DNA of 64,000 nt from Clostridium culturomicium (GCF_000821305.1 NZ_CCXK01000014.1:62001-126000); one strand, 5' to 3'; shown: positions 25,801-33,889, numbered from the stretch's first letter. Program-made: numbers and translations. Notes: generated from the letters alone by a model not told the origin.

Positions 25801-27231
25801 TTACTCTCCCAAAACTTCTATGATACATTCTAAACAAACTTCTACAACATGTTCCATCTCTTTCTCAGTTATAATTAATGGTGGATTAAAATAGATAACA
25901 TCTCCTAAAGGTCTTAATACAACACCCTTTTCTAAGGCTTTCTTATATACTTCATATCCAACTCTTCTCTTTGAATCAAAGCCTTTCATATATTCCTTAT
26001 CTTCAACTAACTCAATTGCATTAATAAGACCTAGGCTTCTAATCTCTCCAACATTCTTATGATTTAATAGCTTATCCTTTATGATCTTATTAAAGAAGGG
26101 TGCTCTTTCATTAGCTCTTTCAATTATCTTTTCATCATTTAAGATTTTAAGGACTTCCACTGCCGCAGAACAAGCCAAAGGATTTCCACTATAGGTATGG
26201 CTATGCATAAAAGCCTTTCCTTCGCTATAATCTGCATAAAAGCCCTTATAAATTTCATCAGTTGTTACTGCTACAGCCATTGGCATATATCCGCCTGTAA
26301 TCCCCTTTGAAAGACACATAATATCCGGACTTATTCCAGCATGGTCGCAGGCAAACATTTTCCCTGTTCTTCCATAACCTGTTGCAATCTCATCTGCAAT
26401 AAGATGTACATTATATTCATCACAAGCTGCTCTTAATTTTTTCAAGTAAACTGGAGGATAAATCCTCATTCCTGCAGCTCCTTGAATAAGCGGTTCAACC
26501 ATAAAGGCACAAACCTCATTTCCAAACTCCTCGAAGCTTTTTTCTGCCGCCTCAAAACACTCTGCATTACAGTTTTCTCTACACTTTCCGTATTTACATC
26601 TGAAACAATCCGGTGCCTCAACTCTGACGATTTCCATAAGCATTGGTTTATAGATCTGTGAATACAAATCAACTCCACCTACTGAAAGGGCTCCCACGGT
26701 TTCTCCATGATATGCATCTGATAATGCCATAAACCTTTTTTTCTGAGGATTACCAGTTTGATAATGGTACTGAAAACTCATTTTCATTGCTGCTTCGATA
26801 GCAGAGGATCCATTATCCGTAAAACAAAATCTAGTTAATCCCCTTGGTAGCACTTTAGAAAGACCTTCACAAAGCTCTATGGCTGGTCTATGGGTAAAAT
26901 TTGCAAAAATAACATGTTCCAAGTTATCCAGCTGCTTCTTAACAGCTCCGTTAATTCTTTCATTACAGTGACCTAATAAATTACACCACCAGGAACTAAC
27001 CACATCTACATAAGCTTTGCCATTAACATCATAAAGATTAATTCCTCTTCCTTTTTCTATAACAATTGGTGGAAGCTCCTCATAATCCTTCATTTGGGAG
27101 CATGGATGCCATATATGGTTTAAATCCATTTCCACTAAATTTCTTACCTCTATACTTTTATCTTGTGTTTTCTTTAATTCTTTTAGCTTTTCATTACAGA
27201 TTTGTTGTTCATCGTTCTTCTTTACACTCAT
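25801..27231 (-). CDS. bioA: adenosylmethionine-8-amino-7-oxononanoate aminotransferase
   Basis: A 476-aa class III PLP aminotransferase that converts KAPA to DAPA with S-adenosylmethionine as amino donor. The motif HIWHPCSQMKDY near residue 39, YVDVVSSWWCNLLGH and the lysine in LSKGITGGYMP (Lys309) fit BioA. A Cys-rich insertion (Cys209, 212, 217, 221, 225) interrupts the large domain. The start was set at an ATG at 27231, eight nt after GGGAAG, instead of a GTG three codons earlier. It is the first gene of the operon, directly behind the BirA-like operator. BioB and BioD are not in the window. Confidence 0.95.
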   Translation of the reverse strand: MSVKKNDEQQICNEKLKELKKTQDKSIEVRNLVEMDLNHIWHPCSQMKDYEELPPIVIEKGRGINLYDVNGKAYVDVVSSWWCNLLGHCNERINGAVKKQLDNLEHVIFANFTHRPAIELCEGLSKVLPRGLTRFCFTDNGSSAIEAAMKMSFQYHYQTGNPQKKRFMALSDAYHGETVGALSVGGVDLYSQIYKPMLMEIVRVEAPDCFRCKYGKCRENCNAECFEAAEKSFEEFGNEVCAFMVEPLIQGAAGMRIYPPVYLKKLRAACDEYNVHLIADEIATGYGRTGKMFACDHAGISPDIMCLSKGITGGYMPMAVAVTTDEIYKGFYADYSEGKAFMHSHTYSGNPLACSAAVEVLKILNDEKIIERANERAPFFNKIIKDKLLNHKNVGEIRSLGLINAIELVEDKEYMKGFDSKRRVGYEVYKKALEKGVVLRPLGDVIYFNPPLIITEKEMEHVVEVCLECIIEVLGE

Positions 27232-27269
27232 TATGTACACTTCCCATCATTAATTATCAATAACACTCA

Positions 27270-27301
27270 TCGTAAACTATTATAATTAACTTAGTTTACA
27301 A
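27270..27301 (-). promoter_or_regulatory. BirA operator (biotin box)
   Basis: On the plus strand TCGTAAACT (27270-27278) and AGTTTACAA (27293-27301) form an inverted repeat with one mismatch and a 14-nt spacer, the architecture of biotin repressor sites. A further AGTTTACAA half-site lies at 27325-27333. Confidence 0.82.
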
Positions 27302-27308
27302 TTGTCAA
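27279..27308 (-). promoter_or_regulatory. bioA promoter overlapped by the BirA operator
   Basis: On the minus strand TTGACA (27303-27308) and TATAAT (27279-27284) are separated by 18 bp. Both consensus hexamers are perfect. The BirA-like box covers the -10 and spacer, so bound repressor would block polymerase. Confidence 0.83.
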
Positions 27309-27344
27309 CTTAATTTCACAAATCAGTTTACAATATTAAAAAAT

Positions 27345-27369
27345 AAAAGCCGGCATTACTGCCAGCTTT
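27345..27369 (-). terminator. rho-independent terminator
   Basis: The stem AAAGCCGGC / GCCAGCTTT has one mismatch and a short loop, past the end of the YbjQ-family gene. Confidence 0.7.
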
Positions 27370-27391
27370 CTAGATATACCTTTATAAATAT

Positions 27392-27703
27392 TTATTTAAA
27401 CTTCACAGCTGTTCCGTAACATATTACCTCTGATGTACCATTAAGTATAGAACTTGTAGCATATCTAATATTTACTACTGCATCTGCTCCAAGACTTTCT
27501 GCCTCTTGTGACATTCTCTTAGTTGAAATAGCTCTCGCTTCATTCATCATTTCTGTGTAACCTGTGATTTCTCCACCTACAAAAGTTTTTAACCCACTCA
27601 TGATATCCTTACCAACATTTTTAGACCAAACAACTGACCCCTTAACCATTCCTAACATTTCAAATTCTTTACCTGAAATATAATCAGTATTTACTAATAT
27701 CAT
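27392..27703 (-). CDS. YbjQ/UPF0145 family protein
   Basis: A 103-aa cytosolic protein of the YbjQ family, sometimes called heavy-metal-binding domain proteins, with no established function. GMVKGSVVWSKNVGKD, EARAISTKRMSQEAE and LGADAVVNIRYATS are family hallmarks. It overlaps the end of the preceding small membrane-protein gene by 20 nt and so is translationally coupled to it. Confidence 0.9.
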   Translation of the reverse strand: MILVNTDYISGKEFEMLGMVKGSVVWSKNVGKDIMSGLKTFVGGEITGYTEMMNEARAISTKRMSQEAESLGADAVVNIRYATSSILNGTSEVICYGTAVKFK

Positions 27704-27923
27704 CTTCTTCTCCTCCTTTAATCTCTTTTATTCTTTCTATCATGTTGTAAATTATTGCTCCGCCAACAAATATAACTACACCCATTAATATTATTCCTAT
27801 TATTTTAGCGGTCATTACTGATTCTGCCGCCAAAATCATTGCAGTCAAAAAGTAAGCCACAGCAACTATCAATAAAAGTCCTGTAATAACAATGGTTAAT
27901 ATTATTTTCCCCAGCTTTCTCAT
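27684..27923 (-). CDS. small two-span membrane protein
   Basis: A 79-aa protein with two hydrophobic segments (about 8-28 and 38-58) and a charged C-terminus. I do not recognise a family. Its last 20 nt overlap the YbjQ-family gene, and the GGAGGAGAAG encoding its Gly-Gly-Glu-Glu tail doubles as that gene's ribosome binding site. The overlap supports that both are real and work together. Confidence 0.72.
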   Translation of the reverse strand: MRKLGKIILTIVITGLLLIVAVAYFLTAMILAAESVMTAKIIGIILMGVVIFVGGAIIYNMIERIKEIKGGEEDDISKY

Positions 27924-28053
27924 CTCCTTCTATGTATTTATACAACATATATTTAAATTTTATCACGATTTCCATGTTATTTAATCTTAATTTTCTAATT
28001 TAATTAAATTAATTTATTTAACTAAAAACTATAAAAATTTCTAATAATCATGT

Positions 28054-28097
28054 CTGTATCTGCATATACAGAATTTTTATTTTTTTGAGTATATAAT
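28054..28097 (+). promoter_or_regulatory. candidate operator and -10 element of the DUF969 gene
   Basis: CTGTAT (28054-28059) and ATACAG (28066-28071) form a 6-6-6 inverted repeat. TATAAT follows at 28092-28097. No clear -35 is seen, and the dyad covers that position. Confidence 0.45.
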
Positions 28098-28139
28098 CTG
28101 CTTAGAGATAACTATATCTTTTTAAAGGAGGATGAACAA

Positions 28140-28814
28140 ATGATTAAATTAATAGGTATCTTAATTGTTATTATTGGATTTACTTTAAAATTAGATACAA
28201 TCGCTGTTGTACTTTCAGCTGGTGTTTTAACTGGTCTAGTTGCTGGTCTTGACATCAATGAAATATTAACTACTCTTGGATCTACCTTCGTGGCTCAAAG
28301 AGCAATCACACTTTTCATCTTAACACTTCCTGTTATCGGAATGTGTGAAAGGTTCGGACTTAAAGAGAGAGCCGCTACACTTATAGGTAAAGCAAAATCT
28401 CTTTCAGCTGGAAAACTGTTAACAGTTTATGCTTTAGTTAGACAAATTGCTGCTGCTCTATCAATAAGAATGAGTGGCCATCCTCAATTTGTTAGACCAT
28501 TAGTTAACCCAATGGCACAAGGTGCTGCTACAAACAGCCTTGGTGAAATAGAAAAGAAAGATCAAGATAAAATTAGTGCTGCTGCAGCTGCTATGGACAA
28601 CTACGGGAACTTCTTTGGTCAAAACCTATTTATGGCAAGTTCTGGAGTTCTTCTTATTGCAAGCACCCTAAGCGAGCAAGGGTATGCAGTTGAAGGTATG
28701 GATGTAGCTATGGCATCAATTCCTGTTGCTGTTATTTTATTCATAATGGTTATAGTTCAAAACCATATGCTAGATAAATCTCTTATAAAAAAATATTCAA
28801 AGAAAGATAAATAG
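28140..28814 (+). CDS. DUF969 membrane protein (5-oxoproline-associated transporter subunit)
   Basis: A 224-aa membrane protein with about six spans. The conserved RQIAAALSIRMSGHPQFVRP stretch and the following NPMAQGAA identify DUF969. DUF969 and DUF979 are nearly always adjacent, and have been linked to 5-oxoproline metabolism by gene clustering; a two-part transporter is the usual proposal. Here the DUF979 gene follows after 14 nt, and a pyroglutamyl peptidase gene lies downstream, in line with that idea. A strong AAGGAGGA ribosome binding site precedes the ATG. Confidence 0.9.
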   Translation: MIKLIGILIVIIGFTLKLDTIAVVLSAGVLTGLVAGLDINEILTTLGSTFVAQRAITLFILTLPVIGMCERFGLKERAATLIGKAKSLSAGKLLTVYALVRQIAAALSIRMSGHPQFVRPLVNPMAQGAATNSLGEIEKKDQDKISAAAAAMDNYGNFFGQNLFMASSGVLLIASTLSEQGYAVEGMDVAMASIPVAVILFIMVIVQNHMLDKSLIKKYSKKDK

Positions 28815-28828
28815 AGGAGGAATCATTT

Positions 28829-29758
28829 ATGAATATGCAAGTATTATCTGATTTTTTACTAGATGTATTCTACGCGCTAATAGGATTCTTAATGATTGCC
28901 CTTGCAGCTTATACTTTTACAAATAAAGAACATCAAGCTAGAATTGGTACATCTATTTTCTGGACAATCCTTGGTGTAGTATTTGCCTTTGGCGAATTAA
29001 TCCCTGCAAACCTTGTTGGTGTACTTTTAATTGTTCTTGGATGCTTAACAGCTTCTAAAAAGGTTAAAATGCTTCCAGCTAAGCCTTTAGATGGTGAATT
29101 TGCAAAAAATCAAGCTGAAAAGCTAAAAAATAAAGTGTTTATACCACCTGTAGTAATTGCCGTAGTAGCTTTAGCTGTTGCACAATTCACTACAATCAGC
29201 GGAACTGCTGCTATCGGTATTGCTGCTGTTATCGCAATATTAATAACTTTAGTTGTTCTAAAAGCTAATCCAAAATATATCATTGAAGATGGAGTTAGAA
29301 TGGTTGACTCTGTTGGACCTGTAAGTATATTGCCTCAATTATTAACGGCTCTTGGCGCTGTATTCACAGCTGCTGGTGTTGGTGAAGTTATCGCTTCAGG
29401 AATTTCTACTGTTATTCCTGCTGGAAACTTATTAATCGGTTCTGCAGCTTACTGCATTGGAATGGCTGTATTCACAATGATAATGGGTAATGCTTTTGCA
29501 GCCTTTGCTGTAATAACAGCTGGTGTTGGTGTTCCTTTCGTATTTGCCCAAGGGGCTAACCCTGCCATTGCTGGTGCTTTAGCTCTGACTGCTGGATACT
29601 GCGGAACTCTTATGTCTCCAATGGGAGCTAATTTCAACATCATGCCTGCAGCACTTTTAGAGATTGACGATAAAAATGCTATAATTAAGCATCAATTTCC
29701 TATTGCTATAATTCTTTTAGTAGTACACATATTCTTAATGTACTTCTTAGCATTCTAA
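28829..29758 (+). CDS. DUF979 membrane protein (partner of DUF969)
   Basis: A 309-aa polytopic protein with about nine hydrophobic segments. The segment GVRMVDSVGPVSILPQLLTA and the region around MGNAFAAFAVITAGVGVPF match DUF979. It is 14 nt after the DUF969 gene and has its own GAGGAGG ribosome binding site. A hairpin with AT-rich sequence about 170 nt downstream separates it from pcp. A role in import or export of 5-oxoproline or a related compound is inferred from the neighbours. Confidence 0.9.
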   Translation: MNMQVLSDFLLDVFYALIGFLMIALAAYTFTNKEHQARIGTSIFWTILGVVFAFGELIPANLVGVLLIVLGCLTASKKVKMLPAKPLDGEFAKNQAEKLKNKVFIPPVVIAVVALAVAQFTTISGTAAIGIAAVIAILITLVVLKANPKYIIEDGVRMVDSVGPVSILPQLLTALGAVFTAAGVGEVIASGISTVIPAGNLLIGSAAYCIGMAVFTMIMGNAFAAFAVITAGVGVPFVFAQGANPAIAGALALTAGYCGTLMSPMGANFNIMPAALLEIDDKNAIIKHQFPIAIILLVVHIFLMYFLAF

Positions 29759-30059
29759 TCGCAGTTCAATAAACTTAAATATTAACTTTATTCCATAGAA
29801 TTTGGTTTTTCTAATTGTTTTTATTAACGAAACAATAGTCTTCTTTAATATTTTGGACATGTTGGAATTGAACTCCTATAGGACAAGTTAAATTTATATA
29901 GTATAATTGTATTACCGATAGCATCTACTCTTATCTGCAGACTTTTAAGTTATTTATAGCTTTTTAAATTTGTAGATAAGAGTATTTCTACTTTATTTTC
30001 AATAAACATAACTCAAAATTTATTATAGAATGATTATATTTTTAAGGAGGTGAACTTTA
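29759..30059 (+). other. intergenic region between DUF979 and pcp
   Basis: This 301-bp gap has no gene. An 11-bp perfect inverted repeat TACTCTTATCT (29926-29936) / AGATAAGAGTA (29974-29984) is followed by a T-rich run, fitting a long-loop terminator or leader hairpin. A TATAAT lies at 29902-29907 without a recognisable -35. The pcp ribosome binding site AAGGAGGTGA is at the right edge. Confidence 0.55.
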
Positions 30060-30731
30060 ATGAAGGTAAATCCTTCATTAAAGGAATACATGAAAGTTTT
30101 AATAAGTGGTTTTGATCCATTCGGTGGAGAATCAATAAATCCAGCTCTAGAGGCTGTAAAATTACTTCCTGACACAATTGCTGGTGCTGAAATTATAAAG
30201 GTAGAAATTCCTACTGTGTTCAATAAATCTGCTGAAGTCATGGAAAAATTCATAAGTGAACATAGCCCTGATGCAGTAATTTGTGTTGGGCAAGCTGGTG
30301 GAAGATTCACTGTAACTCCAGAAAGAGTAGCAATAAACATTGATGATGCAAGAATTAAAGATAATGATGGAAATCAGCCAATCGATATTCCTATAAAGGA
30401 AGATGGTTCTCCTGCATACTTCACAACTCTTCCAATAAAAGCTATGGTTAAAAACATGATTGATAATGGATATCCAGCAGCAGTTTCAAACACTGCAGGA
30501 ACCTTTGTATGTAATCACATGATGTATAACGTGCTTTATCTGGCTGACAAAAAATATCCTGGAATGAAGGGTGGATTTATTCACGTTCCATATATTCCAA
30601 ACCAAGTTGTGGCAAAGCCAAACATGCCATTCATGAGCCTTCAAGATATATCAAAATGTCTTGAGCTTTGTATTGAAGCACTAGTAAATAATACTGAAGA
30701 TATTAAAACAGTAGGAGGTACAATCTGCTAA
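30060..30731 (+). CDS. pcp: pyrrolidone-carboxylate peptidase (pyroglutamyl peptidase I)
   Basis: A 223-aa cytosolic cysteine peptidase that removes N-terminal pyroglutamate, releasing 5-oxoproline. The triad Glu88 (TPERVAIN), Cys151 (GTFVCNHMMY) and His175 (GFIHVPYIP) is intact. Two starts compete: ATG 30060 has the better site (AAGGAGGTGA), while ATG 30090 (10 codons later, AAAGGA) gives the usual family N-terminus MKVLISGFDPFGG and 213 aa. The first ATG lies in a small hairpin, ATGAAGG-N5-CCTTCAT (30060-30078). The stop overlaps the next start as TAATG. Confidence 0.95.
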   Translation: MKVNPSLKEYMKVLISGFDPFGGESINPALEAVKLLPDTIAGAEIIKVEIPTVFNKSAEVMEKFISEHSPDAVICVGQAGGRFTVTPERVAINIDDARIKDNDGNQPIDIPIKEDGSPAYFTTLPIKAMVKNMIDNGYPAAVSNTAGTFVCNHMMYNVLYLADKKYPGMKGGFIHVPYIPNQVVAKPNMPFMSLQDISKCLELCIEALVNNTEDIKTVGGTIC

Positions 30732-31189
30732 TGATAAAACCAACAGAAGAAAAAAAGATATTTGTATATGGAAGCTTAAGAGAAGGCTTTTTCAACTACG
30801 ACAAATATTTAAATGGTAAAGTTTCAAAGCCGACCTTAGCCAAGGTTCAAGGTAAGCTTTATCACCTGTCTCACAAGGGTTACCCTGCTCTTCTTGATGG
30901 TGATGATGAAGTTATCGGTGAAATTATGGAAATGAATGATTTCTATAAAGATATAGTACCTATGGATAAGATGGAAGGTTACCACTCTGCTGAAGATACA
31001 TCTTTAAATGAATATACTAGAACTGTTATGACAGTTAAAAACTTAGAAACTAATGAAGATGAAGAATGTTATGTATACAAATATGAACAACATACTCATA
31101 ATGAATTTAACAACCATGCAATTTATCTTCCAATGGGTGACTGGAAAGAATACATGCTAAGTATTTCTCCTAAGCTTACTTCTAAATAA
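30731..31189 (+). CDS. gamma-glutamylcyclotransferase-like (AIG2/GGCT fold) protein
   Basis: A 152-aa protein with the GGCT-fold motif VYGSLR (from residue 12) and an acidic residue in DKMEGYH, which fits the catalytic Glu that forms 5-oxoproline from gamma-glutamyl amines. It is translationally coupled to pcp (TAATG overlap). Both enzymes would produce 5-oxoproline, which makes that compound the common theme of the region. No 5-oxoprolinase (PxpABC) gene is seen nearby. Confidence 0.87.
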   Translation: MIKPTEEKKIFVYGSLREGFFNYDKYLNGKVSKPTLAKVQGKLYHLSHKGYPALLDGDDEVIGEIMEMNDFYKDIVPMDKMEGYHSAEDTSLNEYTRTVMTVKNLETNEDEECYVYKYEQHTHNEFNNHAIYLPMGDWKEYMLSISPKLTSK

Positions 31190-31201
31190 TAAATTAGTTT
31201 T

Positions 31202-31233
31202 AAACCCTATCATTCTAAGCAATGGTAGGGTTT
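31202..31233 (+). terminator. rho-independent terminator
   Basis: AAACCCTATCATT pairs with AATGGTAGGGTTT (one G-U pair), followed by TT and a short T-run, after the GGCT-like gene. Confidence 0.85.
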
Positions 31234-31348
31234 TTAGTCTGTTTTTCTTCTAACAAGTGCGCTGATGTTTATTTTTAACTTCATTACATAACATATACAC
31301 AACAAAGTCTATATAATATTTTATTTTAACTTAAAGGATGATTTATAT

Positions 31349-32020
31349 ATGTACGAAGAATATTTTAACCATACACCTCAAACCAAAATGAAAGATTTTT
31401 ATTTAAATGAAATTGCACCTCTCGGAAATCAAAAAAGCTATAAAAAAAATGATCAGATTGACTACTTTCCTAATTCTAAACTCGCCATTGTTACAGAGGG
31501 AAGATTAAAGATTTGCATCTATACTAAAAGTGGTCTTGAAAAAATATTATTTTTCTTAAATCCTGGTGAAATTTATGGAGAAGAGAGTTTATTTTATCCT
31601 CATATTGATATAACTCCAGTTCCTCTAGAAGCAACTACAATTTCTTTTATTGATAATGAGGTACTTCAAAACTATTTAATCTCTCATCCAATGGACTATA
31701 GATATCTTTTCCAAAGTATCTTAAGAAAGTATCAAATATCTCTTTTTCAAATGGGAGACCTTTTAAAACGATCACCTAAAGCTCAGATTTGTTCTGCCCT
31801 TTCAAGATTAATGGCTCAAAGAAGCACCACTAATTCATCTATAGACTTCTATGAACTTGATGTATATCTTACCCATGAAGTCCTAGGTAATATAATTGGC
31901 TGTTCTCGAGTAACCGTAACTCGAGTTCTGAACGAATTAAAAGCTGAAGGTATAATTGATACCTCAAATAGACGCATAAAAATATTAGATATTGAAGCTT
32001 TAAAAAATTTATCGGAATAA
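31349..32020 (+). CDS. Crp/Fnr-family transcriptional regulator
   Basis: A 223-aa regulator with an N-terminal cyclic-nucleotide-type sensor domain (about 20-120; VTEGRLKICIYTKSG, LNPGEIYGEESLF) and a C-terminal Crp-type helix-turn-helix (about 160-215; HEVLGNIIGCSRVTVTRVLN). It lacks the Cys cluster of iron-sulfur Fnr proteins, so the signal is unknown. It stands alone between a terminator and a structured leader; the downstream His-rich protein gene is a possible target only by position. Confidence 0.9.
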   Translation: MYEEYFNHTPQTKMKDFYLNEIAPLGNQKSYKKNDQIDYFPNSKLAIVTEGRLKICIYTKSGLEKILFFLNPGEIYGEESLFYPHIDITPVPLEATTISFIDNEVLQNYLISHPMDYRYLFQSILRKYQISLFQMGDLLKRSPKAQICSALSRLMAQRSTTNSSIDFYELDVYLTHEVLGNIIGCSRVTVTRVLNELKAEGIIDTSNRRIKILDIEALKNLSE

Positions 32021-32086
32021 CTTCAATTGGAAAAATTTAAACTACATATTTTTTTTACCATAACACAAACTAAGGACGAGTTTTAC

Positions 32087-32172
32087 TAGACTTTATTGAA
32101 GCTACGCTTCCAAAGACTTTAAAAATTATTAAAGTCTATTTGTGACATCTAAAAATACCTTTTAGAGTCACA
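32087..32172 (+). promoter_or_regulatory. structured RNA leader upstream of the His-rich secreted protein gene
   Basis: Three hairpins occur in a row. GAAGC (32098-32102) pairs with GCTTC (32106-32110). AGACTTTA (32114-32121) pairs with TAAAGTCT (32130-32137). TGTGAC-A-TCTAAAA (32141-32154) pairs with TTTTAGAGTCACA (32160-32172) with one bulge. The segment TAGACTTTA also occurs at 32087-32095 and can pair with the same TAAAGTCTA, so two folds exclude each other. No T-run follows the last stem. It may be a cis-acting regulator, or a decayed repeat element. Confidence 0.5.
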
Positions 32173-32223
32173 TCCCCCTATTTACATAAGGTGGAATTCA
32201 TATTTATATGCAAAGGATGTGTT

Positions 32224-33150
32224 ATGATGAAAAAATCTTTACTAGTATTAGCTTTAGCTAGTACTCTTGCAGCTTCATCTACATTAGCTTTCGGAATGAA
32301 CAATAATAATACCTTCTTACCAGAAGAAGTTATTACTGATGCTCCGCAAAAGGAAGATAAACAAAAGAATTGGAACTATCCTAAAGCTAATGAGGAAGGC
32401 CAAACTGAACAAAGAAACGATAACCAGCAAAATAAAAAAGGAACTACTAACCAACCTGAAGGTGGTCAGCAACAAAAACCTGGTGAACAAAAACCAGAAC
32501 AAAAACAACAAAATATAGAACAGAAATCTAAGCAACAGGAAAAACAACCTGGTGGCGGCCAACAACAAGGTGAAACAAAAGGTAAAATGCTAGAAGAAAA
32601 ATCTAAAAAAATTGAAAAACAATCTGAAGTAAAAGAAGAGAAAAAACTTGAAATTAAAGAAAATAAACAAGAACAAAAATCAAAAGAATCTCAAAAACAA
32701 CCTGAAAATAAATTAGAACAAAAAGTTCAGCCTAAGGTTGAAGAAAAACAAACTCCTGATAAGGAACAAGTTCCAGCTAAAGAACAAACACCAGCTAAAA
32801 CTGTAGAACCTAAGCAAGAACAAAAACCTCAGCCAAAAACTGAGCAAAAAGCTCAACCAAAGACTGAAGAAAAAGTAGCTCCACAAACTAAAGAGAAAAA
32901 AGGCCCATTCAAATTCTTCCAAAAAACAGAAGTTGAAGAAATTGAAATTAAAGAATATGAACAAGAAAAAACACCATCAAAAGGCAAAGAAAACAAAAAA
33001 ACTGAATCTGAAAATAAAGAACATAAATCCGAAAATTATCATGATGAAAAGCATCATGACAAAGATCATCATGATAAAAAACATGATGACAAACATCACG
33101 ACAAACACCATAAACATCATGATAAATCTGATTCAGAAGACTGCGATTAA
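32224..33150 (+). CDS. secreted low-complexity Lys/Gln/Glu-rich protein with His/Asp-rich tail
   Basis: A 308-aa protein with a signal peptide (MMKKSLLVLALASTLAASST, cleaved near AFG). The mature chain is almost entirely K, Q, E and P in degenerate short repeats (QKPEQK, KEQ.PAKEQ) and is predicted to be disordered. The last 40 residues are a His/Asp/Lys tail (HHDKDHHDKKHDDKHHDKHH), suited to binding Zn, Ni or Cu. The start at 32224 was chosen for its AAAGGA site; the longer GTG form at 32191 adds residues before the signal. No family is recognised. Wall association or metal storage is a guess. Confidence 0.75.
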   Translation: MMKKSLLVLALASTLAASSTLAFGMNNNNTFLPEEVITDAPQKEDKQKNWNYPKANEEGQTEQRNDNQQNKKGTTNQPEGGQQQKPGEQKPEQKQQNIEQKSKQQEKQPGGGQQQGETKGKMLEEKSKKIEKQSEVKEEKKLEIKENKQEQKSKESQKQPENKLEQKVQPKVEEKQTPDKEQVPAKEQTPAKTVEPKQEQKPQPKTEQKAQPKTEEKVAPQTKEKKGPFKFFQKTEVEEIEIKEYEQEKTPSKGKENKKTESENKEHKSENYHDEKHHDKDHHDKKHDDKHHDKHHKHHDKSDSEDCD

Positions 33151-33292
33151 AACTAATTAAATTTTACTTTTTATAATAATTTAATTATTAACTAATAAAA
33201 CTCCTTCTACTACTTTGAAGGAATAACTATAAAATTGTACAGTAATTATTCATGTATTGCCTAAATCAATTAAAAATTGATTCCTGCAAACA

Positions 33293-33321
33293 GAGGTCAC
33301 ACTTTAAGTGACCTCCTTTTT
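33293..33321 (+). terminator. rho-independent terminator
   Basis: GAGGTCAC (33293-33300) pairs with GTGACCTC (33308-33315) and a T-run follows. Confidence 0.88.
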
Positions 33322-33430
33322 TATTTTAAATTTTATTTCATATTAATTTCTCATGCCATCTTTAAGTTCTATAAATAATATTATCCAAATTTGTTAAGAC
33401 TAACAGTATAAAGTTGAACGGAGGAATAAT

Positions 33431-33889
33431 ATGAAAAATAAATATATTGATGCCATATTCATGGTCGTTCTATTATGTATTCTAACGAGCCTTTCTTTTC
33501 TAGGTCCATCATTAGTAAATAAAATGTCTTCAACAGAAAAAACCTCCTTTGAATCACCAACCTTTATGGAGGCAGATGAAGCATCAACTAAAAAATCACT
33601 CTTTGAAGAACTTGATACAATGACACAGCAGGAAAAAAATATGATAGCAAGAGAAGCTCATTCAAAATATCCTCACTTAGTTGATGCCATGCTTAATTTA
33701 AGAAGTAAAGGATTTTTAACTTATGAAGATATCATGAGCATTCATACCGCTATTGATGATTATGAAGTAGATCAGACAACAGAAGTTCCTTATACCGACA
33801 AAGATTTATTAGATTATCTATATGATAATAATATTATTACTAAGGCCCAGCTTGAACAAATATTAGATTTTATGGATGAAGAAGATTGA
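33431..33889 (+). CDS. small secreted or membrane-anchored protein, paralogue of the one at 22801
   Basis: A 152-aa protein with an N-terminal hydrophobic segment (about 8-28) that may be a signal or an anchor. The acidic C-terminal 75 residues align with the protein at 22801: KYPHLVDAMLNLRSKGFLT, a conserved His, then KDLLDYLYDNNIITKAQLEQ. It is a single gene, with ACGGAGGA before the ATG and its own terminator. Family and function are unknown to me. Confidence 0.8.
   Translation: MKNKYIDAIFMVVLLCILTSLSFLGPSLVNKMSSTEKTSFESPTFMEADEASTKKSLFEELDTMTQQEKNMIAREAHSKYPHLVDAMLNLRSKGFLTYEDIMSIHTAIDDYEVDQTTEVPYTDKDLLDYLYDNNIITKAQLEQILDFMDEED

Noticed and set aside
31349..32020. Oxygen-sensing Fnr
   Set aside because: The N-terminus lacks the Cys cluster needed to hold an iron-sulfur centre; only the Crp/Fnr superfamily is supported.
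32317..32964. Minus-strand frames rich in Phe and Leu opposite the Lys/Gln/Glu-rich gene
   Set aside because: They are the complement of AAA/GAA/CAA codons and have no start signals.
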